Of a stretch of DNA of 64,000 bases, positions 46,485 through 55,292 are shown piece after piece. The translations under genes and the position numbers were made by a program. Position 1 is the stretch's first letter; each line of letters starts with the position of its first letter. Below the pieces are notes generated by a model, which ran no database searches, was not told where the DNA came from, and was given only the letters and a program-made list of their open reading frames with translations. Source of the DNA: Stenotrophomonas maltophilia. GTDB taxonomy: Bacteria; Pseudomonadota; Gammaproteobacteria; Xanthomonadales; Xanthomonadaceae. The stretch lies in the NCBI GenBank assembly GCA_009912235.1, contig WNDS01000001.1, forward strand, positions 682,001 to 746,000, read 5' to 3'.

Positions 46485-46862
46485 CCGCGTTGGTATCGCA
46501 CGCCTCCATAAAAGCCCTGCCCGCACGTGCACCGGTAGTGCCGGCCGTTGGCCGGCAACCTCATGGTCTGCGTGATCGCAGGCCTCCATCCACGCATGGC
46601 GAGGATCTACGAAAACCCTGGCCGCACGCACACCGGTAGTGCCGGCCGTTGGCCGGCAACCTCATGGTCTGCGTGATCGCAGGCATCCATCCACGCATGG
46701 CGTGGATCTACGAAAACCCTGCCTAAACGCAAACCGGTAGTGCCGGCCGCTGGCCGGCAACCTCACTATGCCTGCAATCGCACGCTTCCATCCACGCATG
46801 GCGTGGATCTACAAAACCCACCGCACGCACGCGATCCGCCCGCACCACACCGCCATCCCCCC
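46485..46862. other. Gene-free region carrying GTAG palindromic repeats
   Basis: 378 bp between a LysR gene and a convergent AraC gene. It holds no protein gene; the three-unit repeat array described in the next entry fills most of it. The first 50 bp look like a worn partial fourth unit (GCACGCCTCCATAAAAGCCC resembles the later flanks). Confidence 0.8.
46535..46812. repeat. Three tandem 101-bp units of SMAG-type stem-loops
   Basis: Each unit has one stem-loop of the form GTAG-TGCCGGCC-GTT-GGCCGGCA (46535-46557, 46636-46658, 46737-46759) and, about 30 bp on, a second one in the opposite direction that reads GTAGATCCACGCCATGCGTGG on the minus strand (46587-46610, 46688-46711, 46789-46812). 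The spacing is exactly 101 bp for both series, so a head-to-tail pair has been tandemly copied, with few changes between copies. Stem-loops that begin with GTAG are the SMAG (REP-type) repeats known from Stenotrophomonas maltophilia. They may end or stabilise the transcripts of the two convergent genes. Confidence 0.9.
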
Positions 46863-47807
46863 TCAATGCGACGACACAAACACCGCGTCGGCAAACGCGG
46901 GCGGCAACGCGAAACTGCTGCGCAGGCGCCGCGCCTCTGCGGCCGGGGCCAACCCGAACAACCGTTTGAATTCACGGCTGAACTGCGACGGGCTGGCATA
47001 ACCCACTGCGTGGCACGCGGCCTCGGCGGAAACACCTTCGCGCACCATCAGCAGCCGCGCCTGATGCAGCCGCGTCGACTTCACGTACTGCATCGGCGCA
47101 CTGCGCGTGACTGCCTTGAAATGGCTGTGGAAGCTCGGCACGCTCATGCCCGCTTCGGCGGCCAGCGCCTCCAGCCCCAGCGGCAATGCGTAATGGGCAT
47201 GGATATGCCGCAGCGCGCGGCCGATCCGGCCGAACTGCCCGCGCATGGCCAACGCCGCCCGCAGCGCATCGCCCTGCGGGCCGGTCAGCACGCGGTAGTA
47301 GATCTCGCGCAGCCGCGCGCGGCCCAGCACCGCCGCCTCGCGCGGTGAAGCCAACGTCTGCAGCAGCCGGTGCACGGCGCCGCGCATCGCCGCATCCATC
47401 GGGCTGGACATCATGCTCTGCGGCGCGGTCGCCTCATCAGCGCCGGCATCAGCGCCGATCCCCAGCATCACCTCGGCGGCCAACGCGAAATCCAGATGCA
47501 GGTACAGCGCCAGCAGCGGCTGCTGTGGCGAGGCATCGGTTTCCATCGTGAACGGCACCGGCACCGACACCGCCAGGTAGTGCTGGGCGTCGTACTGGTA
47601 GACCTGGGTGCCGAAGAACCCGCGCTCGCTGCCCTGGCAGACAATCACGATGCCAGGGTCGTACAGCACCGGCGTGCGCGCCAACGGGCGGTCCGAGCGC
47701 AGCACGCGCACGTCCGGCAATGCGGTCAGCGAATAGCCCTCCTGCGGCGCCAGCTGGGACAACAGCGCCAGCATCGTCGTCACCGGCTCACCCGCGTCGT
47801 CAGCCAT
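46863..47807 (-). CDS. AraC-family regulator (AraC_N type)
   Basis: 314 aa. The N-terminal domain is the AraC_N cupin (PVLYDPGIVIVCQGSERGFFG, YLAVSVPVPFTMET, both typical). The C-terminal part holds the two helix-turn-helix motifs (PLGLEALAAEAGMSVPSFHSHF and SAEAACHAVGYASPSQFSREFKRLFG, about residues 213-234 and 264-289). It is divergent from the SDR gene at 47915, a common partner for this subgroup. Confidence 0.92.
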   Translation of the reverse strand: MADDAGEPVTTMLALLSQLAPQEGYSLTALPDVRVLRSDRPLARTPVLYDPGIVIVCQGSERGFFGTQVYQYDAQHYLAVSVPVPFTMETDASPQQPLLALYLHLDFALAAEVMLGIGADAGADEATAPQSMMSSPMDAAMRGAVHRLLQTLASPREAAVLGRARLREIYYRVLTGPQGDALRAALAMRGQFGRIGRALRHIHAHYALPLGLEALAAEAGMSVPSFHSHFKAVTRSAPMQYVKSTRLHQARLLMVREGVSAEAACHAVGYASPSQFSREFKRLFGLAPAAEARRLRSSFALPPAFADAVFVSSH

Positions 47808-47914
47808 GGCAGCCCCTCATAGAATCAGGCAAGAATAACAGCGCCTGCGGCGTAGGCCGTCAAGACAGCCGCGACTATCGTACAAGCCTGTTCCCCCACC
47901 CCAGGCGACCCGCC

Positions 47915-48748
47915 ATGCATACCCCGCTCCGTATTCTCATCACCGGCGTCAGCAGCGGCTTCGGCCAGGCGCTGGCCCGCCAGGCCCTGCACGAGGGCCA
48001 CACCGTGGTCGGCACGGTCCGCAGCGCGCAGGCGCTGGCCGACTTTGAACAGCTGCACCCGCAGCGCGCGATCGGCCGCAGGCTGGACATCACCGACACC
48101 GCGGCCATCGCCGGCACCGTCGCTGGCATCGAAGCACAGGTCGGCGCCATCGACGTGCTGGTCAACAATGCCGGCTACGGTCAGGAAGGCATCCTCGAAG
48201 AGTCCGCGCTGCAGGACATGCGCCAGCAGTTCGAGACCAACGTGTTCGGTGCGGTGGCGATGATCCAGGCGGTGCTGCCGCAGATGCGCGCACGCCGCAG
48301 CGGGCGCATCCTCAACATCACCTCGATGGGCGGCTTCATCACCCTGCCCGGCATCAGCGCGTACTGCGGCAGCAAGTTCGCACTCGAAGGCATCTCCGAG
48401 ACGCTGGCGCAGGAGGTGGAAGGTTTCGGTATCCACGTCACCGCCGTGGCGCCGGGCTCGTTCCGTACCGACTGGGCCGGCCGCTCCATGCAGCGCGCGC
48501 CGCGAAGCATTGCCAACTACGACGCGCTGTTCGATCCGATCCGCCAGGCCCGCGAGGCCAAGAGGGGCCGGCAGCTGGGCGATCCGGCCAAGGCGGCGCA
48601 GGCAATGCTGCAGCTGATCACCCACCCTGCCCCGCCGCGCCACCTGCTGCTGGGCAGCGACGCCCTGCAGCACGTGCGCGACAAGCTGGCCCGCCTGGCA
48701 GCGGAGATCGACGCCTGGGACGCACTCAGCCGCTCCACCGACGGCTGA
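47915..48748 (+). CDS. SDR-family oxidoreductase
   Basis: 277 aa. TGVSSGFGQALARQA, NNAGYGQEGILEE, the serine in ITSMGGFITL and Tyr-x-x-x-Lys in YCGSK are present; HVTAVAPGSFRTDWAGRSM is the pattern of the DltE/YusZ-like SDRs. It is divergent from the AraC gene, which likely controls it. Substrate unknown. Confidence 0.92.
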   Translation: MHTPLRILITGVSSGFGQALARQALHEGHTVVGTVRSAQALADFEQLHPQRAIGRRLDITDTAAIAGTVAGIEAQVGAIDVLVNNAGYGQEGILEESALQDMRQQFETNVFGAVAMIQAVLPQMRARRSGRILNITSMGGFITLPGISAYCGSKFALEGISETLAQEVEGFGIHVTAVAPGSFRTDWAGRSMQRAPRSIANYDALFDPIRQAREAKRGRQLGDPAKAAQAMLQLITHPAPPRHLLLGSDALQHVRDKLARLAAEIDAWDALSRSTDG

Positions 48749-48769
48749 GCCCCGCCGGTGCCCGTGCGC

Positions 48770-49345
48770 TCAGCCGGGCACCGCATCCAGGATGATGGCC
48801 GGCAGCCGCGTCAGCGCGCGCTCGAACACCGCCGGGTTGTCCATGCCGCGTGCCACCACCAGCGCACCGTGCATTTCCACCAGCACCTGCTCGGCCAGCA
48901 GGTCGGCCTGCGGCGCGGCGATGCCGCGTTCCTGCGCCACCCGGCTCAGGGCCGCCTGCAGCCGCTGGAAGGTACTGGCAATGGCCTCGCCACGCCTGTC
49001 GTGGGTGCCACGCGGCGGCGACAGCATGTTCAACAGGCAGGACTGGCGGCCATTGGCATACACGCCATCCATGGCCGCAACGAACCGGGCCAGCTTGTCG
49101 CCCACCGGCGCATCGGCCGCCAGCAGCGGGAACACCTCCGCGTCCAGGATGCGGCCCACCTGGGCCAGCACTTCCTGCGCCATTTCCTCTTTGCCGTTGG
49201 GGAAACGGTGGTAAAGGCTGGATTTCTTCAGCCCCGTCGCCTCGGATATCACCGCCAGCGACGCCCCTTCATAGCCAACGTCCTTGAACGTCAGCGCCAG
49301 GCGGTCCAGCAGGGCCGCGTCATCGATTTTCTTTACCTGGGGCAT
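48770..49345 (-). CDS. TetR-family regulator of the CMD-hydrolase pair
   Basis: 191 aa. Helix-turn-helix ASLAVISEATGLKKSSLYHRFPNGKEEM at about residues 28-55, with the FPNGKE turn of the LmrA/YxaF branch. The C-terminal half has no cysteine sensor pattern I recognise. Three similar palindromes lie in the divergent gap to the CMD gene; it probably represses itself and that operon. I start at 49345, because codons further upstream run through those operators. Confidence 0.92.
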   Translation of the reverse strand: MPQVKKIDDAALLDRLALTFKDVGYEGASLAVISEATGLKKSSLYHRFPNGKEEMAQEVLAQVGRILDAEVFPLLAADAPVGDKLARFVAAMDGVYANGRQSCLLNMLSPPRGTHDRRGEAIASTFQRLQAALSRVAQERGIAAPQADLLAEQVLVEMHGALVVARGMDNPAVFERALTRLPAIILDAVPG

Positions 49346-49370
49346 GAGTGCACCTCCGACCTGAACAATA

Positions 49371-49446
49371 ACCGATCGATCGGTACAATTAAAGCTTGAA
49401 GTGGACCGACCGTTCGGTTTCAATTTAACTGTACCGACTGTTCGGT
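49371..49446. promoter_or_regulatory. Three TetR-type operators
   Basis: ACCGATCGATCGGT (49371-49384, perfect), ACCGACCGTTCGGT (49405-49418) and ACCGACTGTTCGGT (49433-49446) share the form ACCGAnnnnTCGGT. Their centres are 34 and 28 bp apart, so regulator dimers would sit on both promoters of the divergent pair. Confidence 0.85.
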
Positions 49447-49473
49447 CCATTTCATTCCCCTCGGAGTTCCGCC

Positions 49474-50061
49474 ATGTCCCATCTCAACCTCGTCACCCCC
49501 GATAGCGCCACCGCCGCCCAGCAGCCGCTGCTGGACCGCACCGTCGCCAAGTTCGGCAAGCTGCCGGTCATCATGACCGCGCTGGCCAACTCGCCGGCCA
49601 CCATGGACAGCTACCTGACCCTGTTCCAGAACCTCACCGACGGCCGCTTCAGCAAGCAGCTGGCCCGCAAGATCGGCCTGGCCATCGGCGAAGAGAACGG
49701 CTGCGAGTACTGCATCTCGCTGCTGGCGGCCATCGCCAAGCTGCAGAAGCTGACCGACGAGGACATCGAGCTGGCCCGCCACGGCAAGTCCACCGATGCC
49801 AAGGAGCAGGCCCTGCTCGACTTCGTGCTGCTGCTGGTGCGCCACAAGGGTGATGTCACCGACGAAGAGCTGCAGACCGTCAAGAACGCCGGCTGGGGTG
49901 ATGAGGACATCGTCGAAGTGTTCGGCCACATGGTGCTGAACTTCCTCACCAACTACCTGTGGAAGGTGTCGCGCAACGACGTCGACTTCCCGATCCTGCG
50001 CCTGTTCGACCAGAGCAAGATCTCGCGCGGCAGCAGCCACCCGTTCAAGCAGATCGCCTGA
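49474..50061 (+). CDS. Carboxymuconolactone-decarboxylase/AhpD-family protein
   Basis: 195 aa. The core is IGEENGCEYCISLLAAIAKL: the CxxC pair of AhpD-like proteins is there, but the histidine normally three residues after the second cysteine (CxxCxxxH) is leucine. Peroxidase-type chemistry may therefore be weak or different. The sequence otherwise follows the alkylhydroperoxidase-like branch (AEQALLDFVLLLVRHKGDVTDEEL-like helix, shown in about residues 107-130). It is the first gene under the three TetR operators, with the secreted hydrolase 77 bp downstream. Confidence 0.88.
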   Translation: MSHLNLVTPDSATAAQQPLLDRTVAKFGKLPVIMTALANSPATMDSYLTLFQNLTDGRFSKQLARKIGLAIGEENGCEYCISLLAAIAKLQKLTDEDIELARHGKSTDAKEQALLDFVLLLVRHKGDVTDEELQTVKNAGWGDEDIVEVFGHMVLNFLTNYLWKVSRNDVDFPILRLFDQSKISRGSSHPFKQIA

Positions 50062-50138
50062 ATCACCGCCTGAATCACCAGGCCGGGCGCAACGCCTGCC
50101 GTTGCGCCGGGTTCCCCCTTCAAACACGGATCCTTCCC

Positions 50139-51077
50139 ATGAAAACCACGCCCCTCATCGCCGCCGGTGTCGCCGGCATCCTCGCCGCCAGCGCTGCACA
50201 CGCCGCGCCGGAGGTCAGCTACCACTATGCGCAGGTCGACGACGTGCGCGTGTTCTATCGTGAAGCCGGCGACCCGAGCGCGCCGACCATCGTGCTGCTG
50301 CACGGCCTGCCGTCGTCCTCGTTCATGTACCGCGAACTGATTCCGATGCTGGCCGACCGCTACCACGTGATCGCACCGGACCTGCCGGGCTTCGGCTACA
50401 CCGAGGCGCCCGAGCGCGGCAAGTACGCCTACACCTTCGCGCAGCTGGCCAAGACAATGGACCGCTTCACCGAAGTGCTCAAGCTCAAGCGCTACGCCCT
50501 GCAGGTGTTCGATTACGGCGCACCGGTCGGCTGGCGCCTGGCGCTGGCCCACCCGGAGCGCGTGACCGCCATCGTCTCGCAGAACGGCAATGCCTATGAA
50601 GAAGGCTTCGGCGAGATGTGGGCACCGCTGAAGGCTTACTGGAACGACCCCTCACAGGCCAACCGTGACGCACTGCGTGGCATGTTCACCGCCGACAGCA
50701 TCAAGTGGCAGTACACCCACGGTGCACCGGACCCGATGCACATCGCGCCGGAAACCTACACCATCGACAACGAGCGCGTGTCGCGCCCGGGCAACCTGGA
50801 CATCCAGCTCGACCTGATACTGGACTACAAGGAAAACGTGGTGCTGTACCCGCAGTTCCAGCAGTACTTCCGCACCCACCAGCCGCCGCTGCTGGCGGTG
50901 TGGGGCCGCAACGACGCCATCTTCGTGCCGGCCGGCGCCGAGGCCTGGAAGCGCGACCTGCCCAAGGCGCAGATCCACTTCTACGACACCGGCCACTTTG
51001 CGCTGGAAACCCACGTGCGTGAGATCGGCCCGGTCATCCACCAGTTCCTGGATGCCAACGTGCCGCGCGGCAAGTAA
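50139..51077 (+). CDS. Secreted alpha/beta hydrolase, epoxide-hydrolase/dehalogenase-like
   Basis: 312 aa with a signal peptide (PLIAAGVAGILAASAAHA, cleavage after AHA). HGLPSSSFMYREL is the oxyanion region; the nucleophile elbow is VFDYGAPVGWRLA with aspartate, as in epoxide hydrolases and haloalkane dehalogenases; the charge-relay histidine is DTGHFALE; WGRNDAIF carries the acid. It resembles the periplasmic branch often paired with AhpD-like genes. It likely shares the TetR-regulated transcript. Confidence 0.9.
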   Translation: MKTTPLIAAGVAGILAASAAHAAPEVSYHYAQVDDVRVFYREAGDPSAPTIVLLHGLPSSSFMYRELIPMLADRYHVIAPDLPGFGYTEAPERGKYAYTFAQLAKTMDRFTEVLKLKRYALQVFDYGAPVGWRLALAHPERVTAIVSQNGNAYEEGFGEMWAPLKAYWNDPSQANRDALRGMFTADSIKWQYTHGAPDPMHIAPETYTIDNERVSRPGNLDIQLDLILDYKENVVLYPQFQQYFRTHQPPLLAVWGRNDAIFVPAGAEAWKRDLPKAQIHFYDTGHFALETHVREIGPVIHQFLDANVPRGK

Positions 51078-51137
51078 GGCCCGCAGGTGGCGCCGGAAAT
51101 GGTGCCAGCTTCCCACCACCGTTTCGCCGTTACCCAA

Positions 51138-51167
51138 CGCACCCGCCGGTCACTGCCGGCGGGTGCG
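51138..51167. terminator. Strong hairpin between convergent genes
   Basis: CGCACCCGCCGG, a six-base loop and CCGGCGGGTGCG form a perfect 12-bp stem between the hydrolase end (51077) and the monooxygenase end (51168). It touches the monooxygenase stop, so it can serve both strands. Confidence 0.65.
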
Positions 51168-52704
51168 CTAGGCATGCGAGCGCCAGGCCACGAAGCCATC
51201 CGGGCGCACCACCACGGCGCCATCGTCAGGCAAGCCGGTCAGGCTGCGCCAGCTGACGCCGGCATCGGCGAAAGCGAAGTCACGGCCAACCAGCCGGGTT
51301 ACCGGAAGCGCCGCACCGTCCTGTGTCGCGACAGTGCCGTCCTCCCTGGCGGTGGAGCCCGCCAGCCGCACGTGGCCACGCCCGAACAGATCCAGCGTCG
51401 AGACCCGCTTTCCATCGCACAGTACCCAGGCATGCGGAAAACGCGTGCCACACTGCGCCTGCAGTGCCGCCACCGGCTCAAGTGCCTGTGCCGTGCCTGT
51501 CCCTGCAGCCGGGTAGCGGTAGCGCAGCGACAATGCGCCGGGGTCGATCAGCGCGGCAAACGCAGCACGGTTGCGTGCGGTGGGAATGCCGAAGCGCGCA
51601 TCGAAGTCGGTCCGCAGCAAGGCCTGTTCGCCATTGCGCACCGCCAGTGGCCGGCGCTCCCGCGCGTAATCGTCCAGCGTTGCCGCATCGGCCTGCCCGG
51701 TGATCACCGCCGCCAGCCGCCACGCCAGGTTGTGTGCATCGGCAATGCCGGTGGTGGCATTGAAACCGCCCCACGGCGGTATCAGGTGCGCCGCATCACC
51801 ACACAGCAGCACGCGGCCCTGCCGGTAGTGGTGGGCGATGGCAACGCCGGTGTGCCAGGTGCCGTGGCTGATCACTTCCACCGCGCGGTCCTCACACCCC
51901 AGTGCCGCGCGCACGAGGCCCGGCAGTGCCTCGGCCGGCGGCGGCCCGCGCAGCGGGTCGTACTTCAGGTGGAACGACCAGCGGTCGGTGTTGTTCATCG
52001 CCAGGAACAGGCCCTGCACGCGTTCGTTGGCCACCTCGCACTGGCTGAAGGTACGCCCGGCGACCAGCTCCGCCAGATCCGCGGCGAAGAAGATGTTCAC
52101 CAGATGGTCCGGGCCCGGCGTTTCATCGCGGCCGATCTCCAGCAAGCGACGCACCGTGCTGCCACCCCCATCGGAACCGATCATCCAGTCGGCGGCCACG
52201 GTCTGCCGCGTGCCGTCGGGCCCCTCCACCGTGGCCAGCACGCCGTCGCTGCCCTGCGCCACGTCCAGCAGCCGGTGGCCGAAGCACACCTGCCCGCCGC
52301 GTGCCTCCAGCGCGCTGCGCAGCACCGGTTCAACCAGCGTCTGTGGGCAGGCGACGAACCGCGACGGCGAATCCCCCCACCACCGCCAGCTTCTTCTGCA
52401 TGGCCGCCACGCTGATCAGCGGCTGCGCCTCCACCAGCGTGCGCCCGCGCCGTGCACCGCCGAAGCTGCCCTGCTGCCACGCGCTCGCGGCAACCTCCGC
52501 CACCGCCTGTTCCAGGCCGATCTGGCGGAACAGTTCCATCGTGCGCAAGTGGATGCCTCGTGCGCGCGGCAACGCCGACACGCCGTGGTTTTTCTCGATG
52601 AGGATGAAGCCGATGCCGTGGTGCTGCAGGAACAACGCGGCGGACAGACCAACCAGGCCCCCGCCGACGATCAGCACCGGGGTCTTTTGCAGAACATCAT
52701 TCAT
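51168..52704 (-). pseudogene. FAD-dependent aromatic monooxygenase (PheA/TfdB type), frameshifted
   Basis: The first frame from ATG 52704 has the FAD-binding start LIVGGGLVGLSAALFLQHHG and ALPRARGIHLRTMELFRQIG, then leaves the family at VVGG. The next frame continues DSPSRFVACPQTLVEPVLRS and contains the second FAD motif GRVLLCGDAAHLIPPWGGFN and a C-terminal thioredoxin-like domain, ending at 51168. The join is a run of six C at 52373-52378; one base fewer or two more joins the halves into about 511 codons. Family members hydroxylate phenols or tetracycline- and anthracycline-like rings with NADPH. It follows the siderophore-interacting-protein gene by 48 bases. Confidence 0.88.
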
Positions 52705-52752
52705 GGGTGTGAGTCATGGGAGTGTGTCCAGAAGGAACGGCAGCTGGCCGCC

Positions 52753-53493
52753 TCAGTCCATGCCGGTACGGCCAGGCGCCCAGTGCAGCTTGGCAGCAAT
52801 GCGCGCACTCGGCACGCCATGCGCCTTCAGCGCACGCTGCAGCCGCTGGATCGTGCCGGCCTTGCCGGTCAGCACGAAACCCGTTGCCGCCGCATCGGCC
52901 AGGCTGCACAGGCGCGCTTCCATCGCCGGCAGGTGCGCGTCCTGCTGCTGCCGTGCCCGCAGTTCCACTGCCTGCAGCCCAAGCGATGCCAGCACGGTGC
53001 TCGCGCCGGCCGCATCGTCCACCTCGAACAGGCACTGCTGCGGCGCAGCGCCATGCCGTGCCAGCGCAACGGCCAGCGCGATCGAGGTTTCATCCCCCAC
53101 CAGCACGCAGGCCTCGCCTGCGCGCCGCGGTTCCAGCGCCGGCCGCGGGCCGAACACATGGCAGCGATCACCCACCGTGGCGCCCAGCAGCCACGCACTG
53201 CCCGGGCCACGGCCATGGCTGAAACCCAGCAGCTGCGTGCGCCCGCTATCAGCGTCCCAGTGCAGGGGCGTGTAGGTGCGTGCCACGAACGCCGAGCCCA
53301 TCGCCACCTGCAGCTTGTTGCCCGGCTGCCAGTCCACGCCTCGGAATTCCTCGCTTTCCAGCGTCAGCAGCCGCGCATGGCGGCCCAGCCGCTCCACGGC
53401 GGTGATGCGTGCCTCCTTCATCAGCAGGCGGATCAAGGTGCGGCTGATCGGCCCCGGCGGCGCGGCCGCCACATCCAGCGGGCTGCGGCTCAT
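52753..53493 (-). CDS. Siderophore-interacting protein (ferric reductase family)
   Basis: 246 aa. The FAD domain has the RTYTPLHWD block (RxYTxR-like) and the NAD domain LVGDETSIALAVALA, the SIP family's hallmark, with a tail KLHWAPGRTGMD (the usual YWRxGR is HWAPGR here). SIP proteins reduce Fe(III)-siderophores in the cytoplasm. The start lies in the stop of the methyltransferase gene (ATGA). The role with a methyltransferase and a monooxygenase is unclear. Confidence 0.9.
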   Translation of the reverse strand: MSRSPLDVAAAPPGPISRTLIRLLMKEARITAVERLGRHARLLTLESEEFRGVDWQPGNKLQVAMGSAFVARTYTPLHWDADSGRTQLLGFSHGRGPGSAWLLGATVGDRCHVFGPRPALEPRRAGEACVLVGDETSIALAVALARHGAAPQQCLFEVDDAAGASTVLASLGLQAVELRARQQQDAHLPAMEARLCSLADAAATGFVLTGKAGTIQRLQRALKAHGVPSARIAAKLHWAPGRTGMD

Positions 53494-54187
53494 CGGGTCA
53501 CCAGCGTGAATTCGTTGCCGCGGCCCGGGTTGATCGCCAGCGGCTGCGACAGATAGCCGTTGGCCGGGTCACGCACATACGCCAGGTAGGCATTGCCATG
53601 GTCGAACGCATTCTCGGCCAGGATCAGCGTGCCGGTATGCAGCAGCGGTTCCAGCAGCTTCAGTACCGGCAGGTACAGGCTGAAGGCACCGTCCAGCAGC
53701 ACCAGGTCGATTCCGCCCTGCAGCCCGGCCAGGGTCTGCCGCGCATCGCCCACGCGGATCTCCACCAGGTCGTCCAGCCCGGCCTCGGCCAGGTGGCGCA
53801 GCGCGCGTGCCGCCTTGCCCGGTTCCAGCTCGGTGCCGATCAGCTGGCCGCCGCCGTTGTCACGCAGCGCCGCCGCCAGGCGCACGGTGGATACACCCAT
53901 CGAGGTGCCGAATTCCACGATGCGGCGCGCGCCGCACGCACGTGCGCACTGGTACAGGAAGCGGCCGTATTCTGGCGTCACGTTGAGGAAATTGTCCGCG
54001 TAGCCGCGGTAGACGCCGTGCAGATCCTCAGCTTCGGCCGCCAGCAGGCCGGCAAAGGCTTCGCCAAGGTCGATCGTGTCATCGTCGGCGTCAGCGGCCG
54101 AGGGCATCACCGCAGCGTCGGCCAGCGCGGCCTCACGGAACAGGCGGCCAGGGTGTCGGCCACGGGCGGGGTCATCAGGGTGTTCAT
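53490..54187 (-). pseudogene. O-methyltransferase, frameshifted near its start
   Basis: From ATG 54187 the frame starts MNTLMTPPVADTLAA and stops soon after. One added C at 54143-54146 (GCCGCCTG to GCCGCCCTG) leads into LFREAALADAAVMPSA and the rest. That part has the SAM-binding core RRIVEFGTSMGVSTVRLAAA, GTELEPGKAARA and VLLDGAFSLY of the COMT-like Methyltransf_24/O-MT family. An internal ATG at 54107 in the main frame would give a 205-residue protein with the core intact, so partial function is possible. Divergent from AraC, and followed by the SIP gene with a 4-base overlap. Confidence 0.82.
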
Positions 54188-54347
54188 GGGGGCAGGCTTT
54201 CCAGTCATCGCCAGCGGGCATCCGCCGGCCGAGGGAGGTCATGCTAGGCAGCGGCGGCCATGACATCATTGGGAAAGTTGGCCAATCGATTTCGATATCC
54301 TGCCAATCCGCCTCACCGCCCCCGCCGCCCTTTTCACCGGCCCTGAC

Positions 54348-55292
54348 ATGCCCGTTCTGCGCCACCTCAGCGACTTCGACCCGGAGAACATGTTCGACGG
54401 CGACAGCGTGCCGCGCGACCTGGTCACCTTCGGCGCCGATGGCATCGTGATGGCCGACCTGCACGCGCAAATCGCCGAATCGCTCAACCAGCAGGAAGAG
54501 GACTTCCACTGCCACCGCAAGAGCCAGCTGGTGCTGCTGCTGCGCGGCGTGCTGACCTGTGAAGTGGCGCGCGACCTGTGGCTGGTGCCGCCGCAGAGTG
54601 CCATCTGGGTGCCGGCCGGCACCGTGCACCGCATCGAAGCGGTAGGCACGCTGCAGGCCTACGTGGCCTATGTCGCGCCGCACGCCGCGACCGGCCTGCC
54701 CTCGCGCTGCTGCATGCTGGGCGTCACGCCGCTGCTGCGCGAGCTGATCCTGCGCTCGGCGGACATGCCGGTGCTGTATGCCGAAGGCGGCCTGGAAGCG
54801 CACCTGGTCACCCTGCTGCTGGACGAGCTGGCGCAGGCGCCGGTGGGCAATCTGCACCTGCCGATGCCGGCCGATGCGCGGCTACGCCGGGTTGTCACCG
54901 CCATCACCAGCGCGCCCGACGAGCTCGGAACCTTGCACAGCTGGGCGCAGCGCGTGGGAATGAGCGAGCGCTCGTTCGCGCGGCTGATGGAACGCGAGAC
55001 CGGCATGAGCTTCGGCCGCTGGCGGCAGCAGCTGCACCTGCTCATGGCGGTGAAATGGCTCGAAGCCGGTGCGCCCGTGCAGCAGGTCGCGCTCGATCTG
55101 GGCTATGAGAGCCCCGGCAGCTTCGTCACCATGTTCCGCAAGGCGATGGGCAGCTCACCGGCCCGCTACATCGCCGACCGCCGCAGCACGAACAGCAGCA
55201 GCGCCAGCATCACCGCCGCGCCCGCCCACATCGCCTGCTGCCAGCCCTGCACGAAGGCCTGCTGCGCCGCGCGGTACACCGCCGCCGCATAG
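54348..55292 (+). CDS. AraC-family regulator (RmlC-cupin type)
   Basis: 314 aa. N-terminal cupin (EDFHCHRKSQLVLLLRGVL, VPPQSAIWVPAGTVHRIEA) and two C-terminal helix-turn-helix motifs (LHSWAQRVGMSERSFARLME and VQQVALDLGYESPGSFVTMFRK, about residues 200-219 and 247-268). It is divergent from the methyltransferase operon. The normal end (SSPARYIADRR) is followed by some 38 extra residues that are antisense to the 3' end of the MFS gene, so the true end may be earlier or the overlap real. Confidence 0.9.
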   Translation: MPVLRHLSDFDPENMFDGDSVPRDLVTFGADGIVMADLHAQIAESLNQQEEDFHCHRKSQLVLLLRGVLTCEVARDLWLVPPQSAIWVPAGTVHRIEAVGTLQAYVAYVAPHAATGLPSRCCMLGVTPLLRELILRSADMPVLYAEGGLEAHLVTLLLDELAQAPVGNLHLPMPADARLRRVVTAITSAPDELGTLHSWAQRVGMSERSFARLMERETGMSFGRWRQQLHLLMAVKWLEAGAPVQQVALDLGYESPGSFVTMFRKAMGSSPARYIADRRSTNSSSASITAAPAHIACCQPCTKACCAARYTAAA

